Assembly: GCF_012223425.1 (NCBI RefSeq) | Contig: NZ_CP038798.1 | Span: 62,001 to 126,000 of the forward strand | Origin: Mycolicibacterium frederiksbergense | GTDB taxonomy: Bacteria > Actinomycetota > Actinomycetes > Mycobacteriales > Mycobacteriaceae | DNA: 64,000 nucleotides | Reading direction: 5' to 3' | Shown here: piece after piece, positions 52,898 through 60,927 of the stretch | Numbering within the stretch: the stretch's first letter is position 1 | Layout of the letters: the number at the start of each line of letters is the position of its first letter | Made by a program: the position numbers and the translations under genes | Notes under the pieces: generated by a model | The model's database searches: none | The model's input: only the letters and a program-made list of their open reading frames with translations | Told to the model about the DNA's origin: nothing

Positions 52898-54961
52898 ATG
52901 GACCTGTCCGCCCGCTCCTACTTCACCGCTGGCATCGCGTTGACCGCTGCCACCGCCATTGCCCTGACTCCCGTTGTCGTTTCGCCCGGCAACGGTCACC
53001 ATGTCCCGGTGCCGTACGTGTCGGTCGCGGAAATCCAGCTCGCGGCCGCGATCAACCCGGCCGACGTGGTCGCCCTGGTGGGCAATCTCAACGCCGCCAT
53101 GGGCTCGGTCACCTCCACCGTGTCGTCCCTGGTCGACGGTTCCGGCCAGACCCTGGCGGAGGCGTTGAATTCCGCGTCTGGGCTGAACAACTCACTGTGG
53201 GACGGCCTGATTCGCGCGGCCGGGGCCAGCCCCACACTCGCATCGGTGATGATCGCGCTCAAGGCGGCCTCTGCTGGTGGGCTGTCGCAGCTCGCGGGGT
53301 CGGTCGCCGCTTCCGGAGACACCATCGCCTTGTCCAGCGGGCAAGTGGCCGGCGTGCTGACCTCCACCGTCACCGGGTCCTTGGGTTCGGCCTTGCAGGC
53401 GGTCACCAGCATCGTCAACGATCCGCTGTCCGCGGCGAGCTATCTGGGGCTGCTGACGACACCGTTCGGCATCGCCGGTATGGCCCTGGAGGGAGGCATC
53501 AGCGCGGCGGCAGCTCTGGGCACCGGTGGCGTCGAGGTGGCCAGCACGTTGGTCACCGGCGTGACCGCGCAGATCGGCAACGCTCTGGCGCTGGTGAACG
53601 GTGTTCTCGACGCCGGCAAGTCGCTGACCGACATCGCCCTGATCGACGGGACGCTGACCGCGGTCCAGGGCATCGTGTCCGCGCCCGTCAGTGCCGCCCT
53701 GGCGGGTGTCAACGGCATCACCGGTGCCGTCGCCAAGGTCGCGAAGTTCTCGCTGGGCGCGGTGGCTGGGGGCGCCAACGGGGTGGTGTCGACGTGGCTG
53801 GGCGACGCCTCGTCCACCGGTGCCTTGGCGAAGGCTCTCGTGGCGATCGGTTCGGCGCCGCTGAGCCCGGCGAGCTACACCGAGGCGATCGGGGTTCTCG
53901 TCGGTGCTGGCTTCTCGACGGTGAAGACGGTGACGGGCACGGTCAGCTCGTTCGCGTCGCTGCCGTTCCGGGTCGGCGCGGACCTCACCAACACCGGCGC
54001 CGCGGTGATCACCTCGTTCACCTACGGGTTGGCGGACGTGGCCAGCGGCCTGCTGCACGCGGCCGGTATGTCGCCGCTGATTTCGGGTCTGCCTCGAGTG
54101 TTGGCCACCGCGGTGTCCGGAGCGGTGAAGGTGGCCGCATTCACCACCGCGGCTGCGCTGAACACGATCGCGACAGCGATCGACTTCGGTCAGGCCGTCG
54201 GCGGGATCTTCGACGCTCGGACGTCGGTACTGTCCGCGGCCGCGGCGAGCCCGGCGGCGCTTCCGACAGCAGGGCCGGGCACCGCATTGGTCAGCACCTC
54301 AACCGACGTCGGTGACGCCGAGGTCACAGCCAAGGCGGCAGCATCACCCGGCGCTACTAAGCACGCCAGCCCCACCGAGGAGGCCGTCGCGACCACCGCG
54401 ACCACGTCAGCGTCAGTCGACGCCGAGCCCGTCTCCACCGCCGCCGAGCCCGCCGCCGAAGCGACGTCGCCCGAGCGGACACCCAGCACCGCCGGAGCGA
54501 CCGACGTCGGTGACGAGCTGCCCGCCCTGGCCGTGAAGAACAGCGAGACCGGCAAGGCCGACGAACAGACGACTCGATCACCCGCCGGTAGCGGGGCCGC
54601 CACGTCCAAGGTCGACGACAAGGCCGCGACCGGGAAGGCCGGTGGCAGCGGCGAGGCGTCCGACACGGCCACCGACGCACCTGCCAAGGGCGCTACTGCG
54701 CCCAAGGTGGACAGGGAGGCGACCACCACGGGCACGGGGCGTCACGCGGCGAGCGGCACGCGTTCAGACGGCAACACCACCGACGGATCGGGTTCCGCGT
54801 CGTACGGTCGACACGCCTCCGGCGCGACGGCATCGGAGTCGTCGACCGCCGGCGGACGGCATCGCAGCGGCGCCACGGCATCGTCGGGGGAGAATGCACC
54901 GTCCGGGTCGACGGGCGGATCCGCGTCACAGTCGACCGGTGGGCAACGCGCGGCGGCCTAG
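52898..54961 (+). CDS. Large Ala/Gly-rich exported protein
   Basis: The 687-residue protein starts at ATG 52898 behind TTGGAGG. N-terminal MDLSARSYFTAGIALTAATAIALTP is a signal peptide or anchor. Residues about 45-470 are hydrophobic and rich in Ala, Gly, Val, Ser, with repeated amphipathic patterns (NGVLDAGKSLTDIALIDGTLTAVQG). The last about 200 residues are low-complexity Ala/Thr/Ser/Lys with repeats of GRHASGATAS and GRHRSGATAS. Such proteins are common in mycobacteria and probably reach the cell envelope. It is not a PE or PPE protein by its N-terminus. Function unknown. Confidence 0.75.
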   Translation: MDLSARSYFTAGIALTAATAIALTPVVVSPGNGHHVPVPYVSVAEIQLAAAINPADVVALVGNLNAAMGSVTSTVSSLVDGSGQTLAEALNSASGLNNSLWDGLIRAAGASPTLASVMIALKAASAGGLSQLAGSVAASGDTIALSSGQVAGVLTSTVTGSLGSALQAVTSIVNDPLSAASYLGLLTTPFGIAGMALEGGISAAAALGTGGVEVASTLVTGVTAQIGNALALVNGVLDAGKSLTDIALIDGTLTAVQGIVSAPVSAALAGVNGITGAVAKVAKFSLGAVAGGANGVVSTWLGDASSTGALAKALVAIGSAPLSPASYTEAIGVLVGAGFSTVKTVTGTVSSFASLPFRVGADLTNTGAAVITSFTYGLADVASGLLHAAGMSPLISGLPRVLATAVSGAVKVAAFTTAAALNTIATAIDFGQAVGGIFDARTSVLSAAAASPAALPTAGPGTALVSTSTDVGDAEVTAKAAASPGATKHASPTEEAVATTATTSASVDAEPVSTAAEPAAEATSPERTPSTAGATDVGDELPALAVKNSETGKADEQTTRSPAGSGAATSKVDDKAATGKAGGSGEASDTATDAPAKGATAPKVDREATTTGTGRHAASGTRSDGNTTDGSGSASYGRHASGATASESSTAGGRHRSGATASSGENAPSGSTGGSASQSTGGQRAAA

Positions 54962-54990
54962 CTGTGGCTTCGTGTTGTTGGCCTCGACGG

Positions 54991-55068
54991 TTAGTCGTCG
55001 CTCGCCACGATCAACGCCACCCGCCCCGTATCGCTGTTGATCGCTGATGGCGGTATGACGTTCTCGCC
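54991..55068 (-). pseudogene. Remnant of a third paralog of the 55085/57415 family
   Basis: It ends RVALIVASDD at a TAA at 54991, matching the ends ELALVVASDD (55085) and VTLVMATDD (57415). An ATG at 55068 precedes it, but no upstream homology is visible, so only the tail of a gene seems to be left. Confidence 0.45.
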
Positions 55069-55084
55069 CATAGCCTTCAACTCG

Positions 55085-55603
55085 TCAGTCGTCACTGGCC
55101 ACCACCAGCGCGAGCTCACCAACGGCGCGGTCGACGATGACGAATTCGTGAAAGCCGTCGCTGCCGACGATCTCGCCCCAGTCGTGCTGAGCGGTCGCAC
55201 GAATGTCGGGCAGTTGGTAGATCGCCGTGGCCCGCCGGAGGCGGCTGTTGACCTCGCGGTTCACGGCCTCGCGATCGGCGTCATGCCAGCGCACATAGAA
55301 CTCAGCCCAGTTGCGGATCAGTGCCTCCGCCGCCGCCGAGTCGGCGACGGTGAAGGTCTGCGGGGTGATCGCGCGCAACCAGTACGGACCGTGCTTGTCG
55401 ACTACGTCCCAGGGGCCGGCGTAGCTGTCGAGGTACTGCCCGTGGGCGATCATGGCCGCCAATGCGCTCTGATCGTCGACTGCGGCGCCCAGCGTGAACA
55501 CCTTGACGCTCACCCATTGCCGCGTCACCGGCGGATTGATGAAGATTTCGCCCTGGTACACCAACTGTCCCGCCGACGATGGCGTCACGGTCATCTCCCC
55601 CAT
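55085..55603 (-). CDS. Hypothetical protein, paralog of 57415-57963
   Basis: The 172-residue protein is counted from ATG 55603 behind GGAAGG (a GTG at 55612 is possible). It shares with the 182-residue protein at 57415 the LVYQGE start, HGPYWLRAITPQTFTVADS, EALIRNWAEFY, REVNSRLRRATAIYQL, GFHEFVIVDR and the acidic tail ASDD. No known domain recognised. Originally it followed that gene in tandem on the minus strand; the IS1182 element now separates them. Confidence 0.7.
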   Translation of the reverse strand: MGEMTVTPSSAGQLVYQGEIFINPPVTRQWVSVKVFTLGAAVDDQSALAAMIAHGQYLDSYAGPWDVVDKHGPYWLRAITPQTFTVADSAAAEALIRNWAEFYVRWHDADREAVNREVNSRLRRATAIYQLPDIRATAQHDWGEIVGSDGFHEFVIVDRAVGELALVVASDD

Positions 55604-55715
55604 AGCTGGCACCTTCCGTTATCGCTGATGTCGGGCACCGCGGCTGCTGTTCGCGCGAACAAGGCACGCCAGATGGCATCACGGCGTGACCCATGCGATG
55701 AGGTGTCACAGCTAG

Positions 55716-57414
55716 GAGCGTGGGTCGGTAAGGCTTCGAGCGGGTGTGTGGCGTCGAGTCTGGGTAGAGATGGTATTGCGGGGTCTGCGGCGTTCTGAGT
55801 GGATGTTCGGTGTAGACGTGCCCCGATGAGTCGTGTGTCGGCAACTGGGGCGGCCAGCGGATGCCCCGTTAGGCTGGCAGGGCGGTGAGTCCGGTAATTC
55901 CGATGTGGCCGTGCAATTTTCGCAGGTTGTGGCAGGCAGCCAGAAGTAGCCATTCCCCGCGGGCTTGGTCCAACCCGCGCAGCAGTAGCGCTTTGGCGTT
56001 CTGCAGGGTCGACATTTGACCGAACACCGGTTCGACGATCGCTTTGCGGCGGGCATAGACCGCGTGGCCTTTCTTCGTGGTGAGCTTGCGGGCCATCCGC
56101 TGCTTGCCGGTTGCGTTGTTGGGGATCCGCCCGCGCGGCGGTGCCGGGGTCGGTTCGTCGCGGCGGCGGCGGCCGGTGGCGATGAAGAACTCGGTGCCGT
56201 GGGTGGCGGTGAATTGCGTTGCCTTATCGAGGTTGTCCGCGGAGCAGTAGCCGGCATCGGCGAGCATCTGGCCGGGGACCTGCCCGGTGTTGGTGAGGGT
56301 CTGTTCGGTCATCGAGATCAAGTTCATGACGTCGGAGGCGTTGGTGCCCAACTCGGTGGCCACGATCACCTGATGGTCGGAGTCGACCACGGCCTGGGCG
56401 TTATAGCACTGGTGGAACGCCCCATCGCCGGTGAGCATGATCTTCGACTCAGGGTCGGTGAAGTTGCGTTGCGACTTGGGTTTCGGTGTCGCCTCCTCGG
56501 CGGCGGCGGTCCCTTTCTCGGCGGCGGTGTCGTCGTCATCGCCGCGCTCGCGGGCTTTGGCCTCGGCGTGTTCACGCGCCGCTTGGGCGGCTTCGGCTTC
56601 CAGTGCGGCCTTGGCTTCCCGAATCGCCGCCAGCCGGGTTTCACGGCGCCGTAGTTCCTCGGGTAGTTCATCACCGCGGCGGTTCTTGCCGAACTTCTTA
56701 TCTTCGGCAGTGTCGATACGTTCGGCCTCAGCCAACAACGCCGAGACCTCCCCGGCGAGGACCTTTTCCTTCTCGGTCATCCGGGCGTAACTCATCGCTT
56801 TACGTTTAGAGGCATTGGCCCGGACTTTCGTTCCGTCGAGGGCGACTCGGCCCAGGCTGACCATGCCCGCGGCCTGGCATAACGCCAACGCTTGGACGAA
56901 CAAGTGCCCCAACGCGGAGAGGTGGCGTTTACGGAACCGGGCGATCGCCCGGTAATCCGGGGCCGATCCGGCGGCCAGCCAGCGAAATGCCACCACATCA
57001 ACACAGGCCGCCTCCAGCTTGCGCGAGGAGCGGACCCCGGTGGTGTAGCCGTAGAGCAGGATCCGCACCATCAACCGCGGGTCATACGGCGGCCCGCCAC
57101 GGACCTCGGTATAGACGCCATGGATCCGGGACAGGTCCAGATGCTCATCAACAAGCTCGGCGACGAACCGGGCCAGATGCTCAGCCGGTAGCCAATCATC
57201 GAGCGAGGGCGGAAACAACAGGTCCTGATCCGGGGCGAACACCCGAAACGTCTTATCCACCGGCGCCTTTGACGCCACGGAATGCGGTTCAACCCTGTCC
57301 GAAGGGTCTACCTCGAACAAACCATCCGGATCGAGATCATCAGGCATACCCCATCATCGCTGATACACCACCATCAACCAGACATCCCGCCAGGCGTGTT
57401 ACTGACCCACGCTC
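55716..57414 (-). mobile_element. IS1182-family element
   Basis: CTAG at 55712-55715 and 57415-57418 flanks inverted ends GAGCGTGGGTCGGTAA and GAGCGTGGGTCAGTAA. A CTAG target fits the 4-bp palindromic duplications known for this family. The right copy of CTAG supplies the TAG stop of the gene at 57415-57963. Confidence 0.88.
55869..57347 (-). CDS. IS1182-family transposase
   Basis: The 492-residue DDE transposase. N-terminal DUF772-like part with LDDWLPAEHLARFVAELVDE and TGVRSSRKLEAACVDVVAFRWL. Candidate catalytic residues: Asp in VALDGTKVRAN, Asp in MLADAGYCSADNL and Glu in AIVEPVFGQM. A charged insertion (residues 200-285) lies between. Intact. Confidence 0.95.
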   Translation of the reverse strand: MPDDLDPDGLFEVDPSDRVEPHSVASKAPVDKTFRVFAPDQDLLFPPSLDDWLPAEHLARFVAELVDEHLDLSRIHGVYTEVRGGPPYDPRLMVRILLYGYTTGVRSSRKLEAACVDVVAFRWLAAGSAPDYRAIARFRKRHLSALGHLFVQALALCQAAGMVSLGRVALDGTKVRANASKRKAMSYARMTEKEKVLAGEVSALLAEAERIDTAEDKKFGKNRRGDELPEELRRRETRLAAIREAKAALEAEAAQAAREHAEAKARERGDDDDTAAEKGTAAAEEATPKPKSQRNFTDPESKIMLTGDGAFHQCYNAQAVVDSDHQVIVATELGTNASDVMNLISMTEQTLTNTGQVPGQMLADAGYCSADNLDKATQFTATHGTEFFIATGRRRRDEPTPAPPRGRIPNNATGKQRMARKLTTKKGHAVYARRKAIVEPVFGQMSTLQNAKALLLRGLDQARGEWLLLAACHNLRKLHGHIGITGLTALPA

Positions 57415-57963
57415 CTAGTCGTCGGTGGCCATCACCAAAGTCACCGTGCCGCCCAGGCGGTCGAGCGCCACAAATTCATGGAACCCGGTCGCCGACCCGA
57501 TGCCCAACCGCCACTCGGTCTCAAAAGCCTCCTGCGGCAACGCCACCAACTGATAGAGGCTGGTCGCCGCCCTCATCCGTGGGTACACCTCGCGATCCAT
57601 CCCCTGACCAGACACCTCGGGCAACGGGGCAGCGTATTCGGCCCACCTACGCACCAACGTCTCCGCATCGGTGGGGGCGACGGCGACGAAACTATCCGTG
57701 GTGATCGCCGAGGCCTGATACGGGCCGTGAATGGTGGTGTCGCCGTCTCCGGTACCGACGAAACTGCCGCGGTAGTGCGGATTCTGGATCAACATTGCCA
57801 ACACATCGCCGTCGGAGGTCCCGTCATCACCGGCGGGCAGCAGGAAATGCCGCAACACCACGAACTGGTAGGTCGCATTGGCGAACACGACCACGGTCTC
57901 ACCCGTGTAGACCAACTCATCCCCCGCCGTCGCCGCGGATGAGGCGCTGTTCGGGCTGCTCAT
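57415..57963 (-). CDS. Hypothetical protein coupled to the XRE regulator
   Basis: The 182-residue protein starts at an ATG overlapping the XRE stop (ATGA). It shares the paralog motifs with 55085: ELVYTGETVVV, IHGPYQASAITTDSFVAV, ETLVRRWAEYA, REVYPRMRAATSLYQLV, GFHEFVALDRLGG and the tail ATDD. Its TAG stop lies in the IS1182 CTAG duplication. Function unknown; the operon with an XRE regulator suggests a regulated accessory trait. Confidence 0.75.
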   Translation of the reverse strand: MSSPNSASSAATAGDELVYTGETVVVFANATYQFVVLRHFLLPAGDDGTSDGDVLAMLIQNPHYRGSFVGTGDGDTTIHGPYQASAITTDSFVAVAPTDAETLVRRWAEYAAPLPEVSGQGMDREVYPRMRAATSLYQLVALPQEAFETEWRLGIGSATGFHEFVALDRLGGTVTLVMATDD

Positions 57964-58226
57964 GGCAGCGCTTCGAGGCCACCGTCCGGCTGTTCCTCGC
58001 TCAGGAGGCCCTTGGTGAGGGCTGATGGCGTCGTGCCCAGCGCGTCGGCCAGTCGCGACAGCACCACAACGGTCAAGTTCTTGTGGCCGTTTTCGAGCTG
58101 GTTGATGTAGGTGCGGTGCACGCCGCTGCGCTCACCAAGGGTGGTCTGAGCCAGGCCGAGCTTCTCCCGCCGTGCCTTGATGTTCGCGCCCAAGCGCGCC
58201 TGAATCGCGTTCTCGTCGATCGTCAC
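57960..58226 (-). CDS. Small XRE-family regulator
   Basis: The 88-residue protein is counted from GTG 58226; the open frame runs further up to 58430 but loses family similarity. Single Cro/C1 domain: IKARREKLGLAQTTLGERSGVHRTYINQLENGHKNLTVVVLSRLADALG. A GTTG..CATAGTCTACA half-site lies 30-46 bp upstream, so it is a good candidate for the factor that binds the shared operator and its own promoter. First gene of a minus-strand operon. Confidence 0.8.
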   Translation of the reverse strand: MTIDENAIQARLGANIKARREKLGLAQTTLGERSGVHRTYINQLENGHKNLTVVVLSRLADALGTTPSALTKGLLSEEQPDGGLEALP

Positions 58227-58255
58227 CGTGCAGCCCCGCTCTCTCCCATACGCAT

Positions 58256-58272
58256 GTTGCGCATAGTCTACA
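58256..58272. promoter_or_regulatory. TGTAGAC-type half-site, site B
   Basis: GTTGCGCATAGTCTACA matches the arm GTTGCCTATAGTCTACA of the dyad at 59011-59050 at 15 of 17 positions and faces the XRE gene (minus strand). Confidence 0.65.
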
Positions 58273-58284
58273 AGGCGGCATCGG

Positions 58285-58497
58285 TCAGAAGAGTCCATCT
58301 CCGGTCGCCTCCTGCCACCGCTGCTCAAATCCACTGCGCTGCTTGGACTCCGCGTCAGCCCACGCGGCAACGAAAAGACGATCCGCGCCTCGGCGCCCAC
58401 GGCCTCGCAGAACGTGTCGCAGGATGCCATCGCCGCCGCGTGCCGGGACGCCAGGCTGACTGGTGAGGAGCTCGGCAGCCCCCCGCGGGGTGGTCAC
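58285..58497 (-). CDS. Possible small protein
   Basis: A 70-codon frame starting MTTPRGAAELLTSQ and ending WADAESKQRSGFEQRWQEATGDGLF. The C-terminal half has plausible protein-like composition. No family recognised and no clear ribosome binding site. It could equally be a shadow frame of non-coding DNA. Confidence 0.3.
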   Translation of the reverse strand: MTTPRGAAELLTSQPGVPARGGDGILRHVLRGRGRRGADRLFVAAWADAESKQRSGFEQRWQEATGDGLF

Positions 58498-58659
58498 CAG
58501 GCCGACCCCGGGTACGCGACGCCGCGAACGCTCTCGACCAATGGTTCTGTTTTTCTTTGGTTATCCATGTGACTGTCCGATCCATGAAATGTGTTGTTAC
58601 CAAGCGCTACTCGGGGACAACGACACCGATCTATGTCGATGCCCCTGGTTGGTGACCGG

Positions 58660-58926
58660 TCAGGACCACACGGTGATGCTGAGGTCGGCGCCGTCCTGGC
58701 GCTGCGACTGCACCTCAACCTCTTCGCCGTTGGTGGTGGTGACGGTGACATCGTTGAGGCCGGGGAACGGCACCGTGATCGTGTGGGGCTCGTAAGTGGC
58801 GTACTTCGTCACCTCGTCTACGCCCTGATCTTCGGTGTGCGCGTCCGCAGCGGCCATAGCTTCGGCCTCGGTGAGGAACACCCTGCTACCGAACTCGTCG
58901 GCGGCGTCGTCATCGACGTACGTCAT
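58660..58926 (-). CDS. Hypothetical acidic small protein
   Basis: The 88-residue acidic protein is counted from ATG 58926 (MTYVDDDAADEFGSRVF; an upstream ATG at 58938 would add four residues). A helical N-terminal part (TEAEAMAAADAHTEDQGVDEV) is followed by strands (HTITVPFPGLNDVTVTTTNGEEVEV). Divergent from the gene at 59075, with the large dyad between them. Confidence 0.65.
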   Translation of the reverse strand: MTYVDDDAADEFGSRVFLTEAEAMAAADAHTEDQGVDEVTKYATYEPHTITVPFPGLNDVTVTTTNGEEVEVQSQRQDGADLSITVWS

Positions 58927-59010
58927 TGTCCATATCACGATATCTATTGTGTCTCTTCTCTTCTGATGAGGTTTGCGTGGGCATTGCAGGCGAACCGCGG
59001 AACCTTGAGT

Positions 59011-59050
59011 GTTGCCTATAGTCTACACGGGCATGTAGACTATAGACAAC
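59011..59050. promoter_or_regulatory. Large inverted repeat, TGTAGAC-type operator, site C
   Basis: The arms GTTGCCTATAGTCTACA and TGTAGACTATAGACAAC pair at 16 of 17 positions around a 6-bp centre (CGGGCA). It lies between the divergent genes 58926 and 59075 and contains a TAGACT/TATA-like -10 in both directions, so it probably serves as a bidirectional operator-promoter. Confidence 0.78.
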
Positions 59051-59074
59051 ATTCAAGCGAGGCAGGAGAATCCG

Positions 59075-59608
59075 TTGAGCGACCTCACCACCGACCAGCG
59101 CTGGCTGCTCTACTTCATGGGCGGCTGGTCGATTCGCGATTGCCTGATCGGGACCGCCGGGACCGATCACCTGATGCAGTCCATGAGCGGCGCGTGCGGC
59201 CACACCAGCCCTGACGGAGGGCCCGAGTGGATGACGGGCTGGGACACCCGCAACGGCAAGATCAGCTCCCCCGGTCGCGGAGAGGCCCGCGTCGTCGTCA
59301 CCAAGGCTCAGATCAACGCCTACGCCCGCAGCCTGCGAGAGAGCGTCCGAGACGAACTCGTCGCCCTGCGCGCCGAGGCCAGAGCCGAATCCGACCGCAC
59401 CACGGGCTGGTGCCGCTGCCCCTGGGCAGAGACCGCCCCGAATGCCCACAGCGGCCCGTGTCAGCGCTACCACCCCACCGACGAGGAGGAGAGCGCCCAC
59501 TACGCCACCGTGTGGCGCATCGACGAGGCCCTGGACGAGGCACTCAGCCGTGCGCTGAACGTGCACGCCGCCGAGGCCGGACAACTGGCCCTCTTCGACG
59601 CACTCTGA
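59075..59608 (+). CDS. Hypothetical Cys-containing protein
   Basis: The 177-residue protein starts at a TTG at 59075 behind CAGGAGA. The motif TGWCRCPWAETAPNAHSGPC has three Cys and one His and may bind metal. The N-terminal LTTDQRWLLYFMGGWSIRDCLIG segment looks like a helical DNA-binding start, but no family is recognised. First of three close plus-strand hypothetical genes under site C. Confidence 0.7.
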   Translation: MSDLTTDQRWLLYFMGGWSIRDCLIGTAGTDHLMQSMSGACGHTSPDGGPEWMTGWDTRNGKISSPGRGEARVVVTKAQINAYARSLRESVRDELVALRAEARAESDRTTGWCRCPWAETAPNAHSGPCQRYHPTDEEESAHYATVWRIDEALDEALSRALNVHAAEAGQLALFDAL

Positions 59609-59663
59609 CCGACCGCCCCGACCGCCGAACCCTCACATCCCCTACTAGGCAAAGGAACTCGCC

Positions 59664-60041
59664 ATGACCACCACCTACGTCGCCAGCGTGTCACCATTCA
59701 CCACCGCAGCCGGCGACGACAGCCGCCCCCTCGCACGAGTGCGCTACGTCAACGACAGCTCCATCTACGTGAAGGTCACCGACGTCAGCCACGACGCCCT
59801 GCCCTCGGTGACCGGGTATCCCGTCGAATTCTGGCTGCGCATCGACCACCTCGCCCGCCAAACCCATACCTACCTCGCCGAGCTGTTCGCCACCAGAAAG
59901 GCCGTCCCGGTCACCGAGTTCCAGGAACTGCCCGCCTGGGTCGTGGCACGCATCCACGCCTCCAGCGAGGTCGCCCGGCTCGGACCCGTCGAGACGACCT
60001 ACCTCCAGCTACGCATCACCGACCTGCTCCGCTTCGGCTGA
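59664..60041 (+). CDS. Hypothetical protein
   Basis: The 125-residue protein starts at ATG behind AAAGGA. It is strand-rich at first (LARVRYVNDSSIYVKVTDV), then helical (EFWLRIDHLARQTHTYLAELF). No recognised domain. It lies 55 bp after the gene at 59075. Confidence 0.65.
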   Translation: MTTTYVASVSPFTTAAGDDSRPLARVRYVNDSSIYVKVTDVSHDALPSVTGYPVEFWLRIDHLARQTHTYLAELFATRKAVPVTEFQELPAWVVARIHASSEVARLGPVETTYLQLRITDLLRFG

Positions 60042-60100
60042 CCCGCCCAGCGCTCGACGCGTACGTATCCACCTCCCCCACCTCGAAAGGAACTCTCCCC

Positions 60101-60718
60101 GTGACACTCTCCGCATTCCAGGCCGCTGCCCGCGAACACCTCGCCAACCCACCCGGCACCTGGACGGTGCACCGCGTCGCCGCGCGCGCCTGGCAAGTAC
60201 GCACCCGCGACGGCGCAGTCATCGACCGATGCGCCACAAAGACCGCCGCCGAGCAGAGCCGCCAGGACGGACCCTACGTCCGGCTCTGGCAGGAACGCAC
60301 CGACTGGTACCTCGGCCGCAGCACCAACCCCCGCGACCGGCCGCTGACCGCCGAGGAACGCGCCGTCGTCGACCAGATCCTGCACCCCGCCGACACCGTC
60401 TTGGGAGATGTGCGCGCCGTGCGCTTCTGCGACCGCGACGACCACGACCACCAGGTCTGGATCGCCACCCACACACCCGAGGGCCGCTGGGCGATCGAGA
60501 GCCTGCCGTGGTGGACATTCGCCACAGACGAGTTGGAATTCCTCGACGCCGACGACCCCGAGACCAACGCGGTGATGCTCGACGGACTCCTCGAGGCCTG
60601 CCAGCGCTGGGAGCGTGACCTGGCCGACGACCTCGCCGGCCCCGACACCACCCAGGACGCCGCCGTCACGGTAATCGGGATCATCCGCCGCCTGGCCACC
60701 ACACTCACAGCCCACTAA
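60101..60718 (+). CDS. Hypothetical protein
   Basis: The 205-residue protein starts at GTG 60101 behind GAAAGGA. It is rich in Asp, Arg and Trp, with WQVRTRDGAVIDRCATKTAAEQ and WIATHTPEGRWAIESLPWW. No domain recognised. It ends 83 bp before site D. Confidence 0.65.
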   Translation: MTLSAFQAAAREHLANPPGTWTVHRVAARAWQVRTRDGAVIDRCATKTAAEQSRQDGPYVRLWQERTDWYLGRSTNPRDRPLTAEERAVVDQILHPADTVLGDVRAVRFCDRDDHDHQVWIATHTPEGRWAIESLPWWTFATDELEFLDADDPETNAVMLDGLLEACQRWERDLADDLAGPDTTQDAAVTVIGIIRRLATTLTAH

Positions 60719-60800
60719 GCCCAGACCCCCGGTCGGGGTTGCGCTCGGCGAAAGCTGCTGCGCGACCCCGGCTTTGGCGTGCCACCAATCTTCCGATACG

Positions 60801-60831
60801 TGTAGACGATAGTCTACATTGGGTGTAGACT
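60801..60831. promoter_or_regulatory. TGTAGAC-type operator, site D
   Basis: TGTAGAC-GATA-GTCTACA (60801-60818) has perfect 7-bp arms and is followed by GTGTAGACTATAAGTAACA at 60823-60841. It has the same palindrome-plus-half-site order as site A and lies about 40 bp before the leader ORF and methyltransferase. Confidence 0.75.
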
Positions 60832-60879
60832 ATAAGTAACACAGTCGGACGCGAACACACCGAAAAAGGGGACACGCCA

Positions 60880-60927
60880 ATGCCTTTCACCACCCACGTC
60901 GACAGCCACGCGACGGTGACACGATGA
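60880..60927 (+). CDS. Leader peptide overlapping the methyltransferase start
   Basis: A 15-codon frame MPFTTHVDSHATVTR begins behind AAAAAGGGG, and its TGA overlaps the ATG of the methyltransferase (ATGA). The methyltransferase has no ribosome binding site of its own, so its translation may depend on reading this short frame. Confidence 0.55.
   Translation: MPFTTHVDSHATVTR

Noticed and set aside
54312..54536. Pro-rich plus-strand frame as a separate gene
   Set aside because: It is an alternative frame of the low-complexity C-terminus of the exported protein at 52898-54961.
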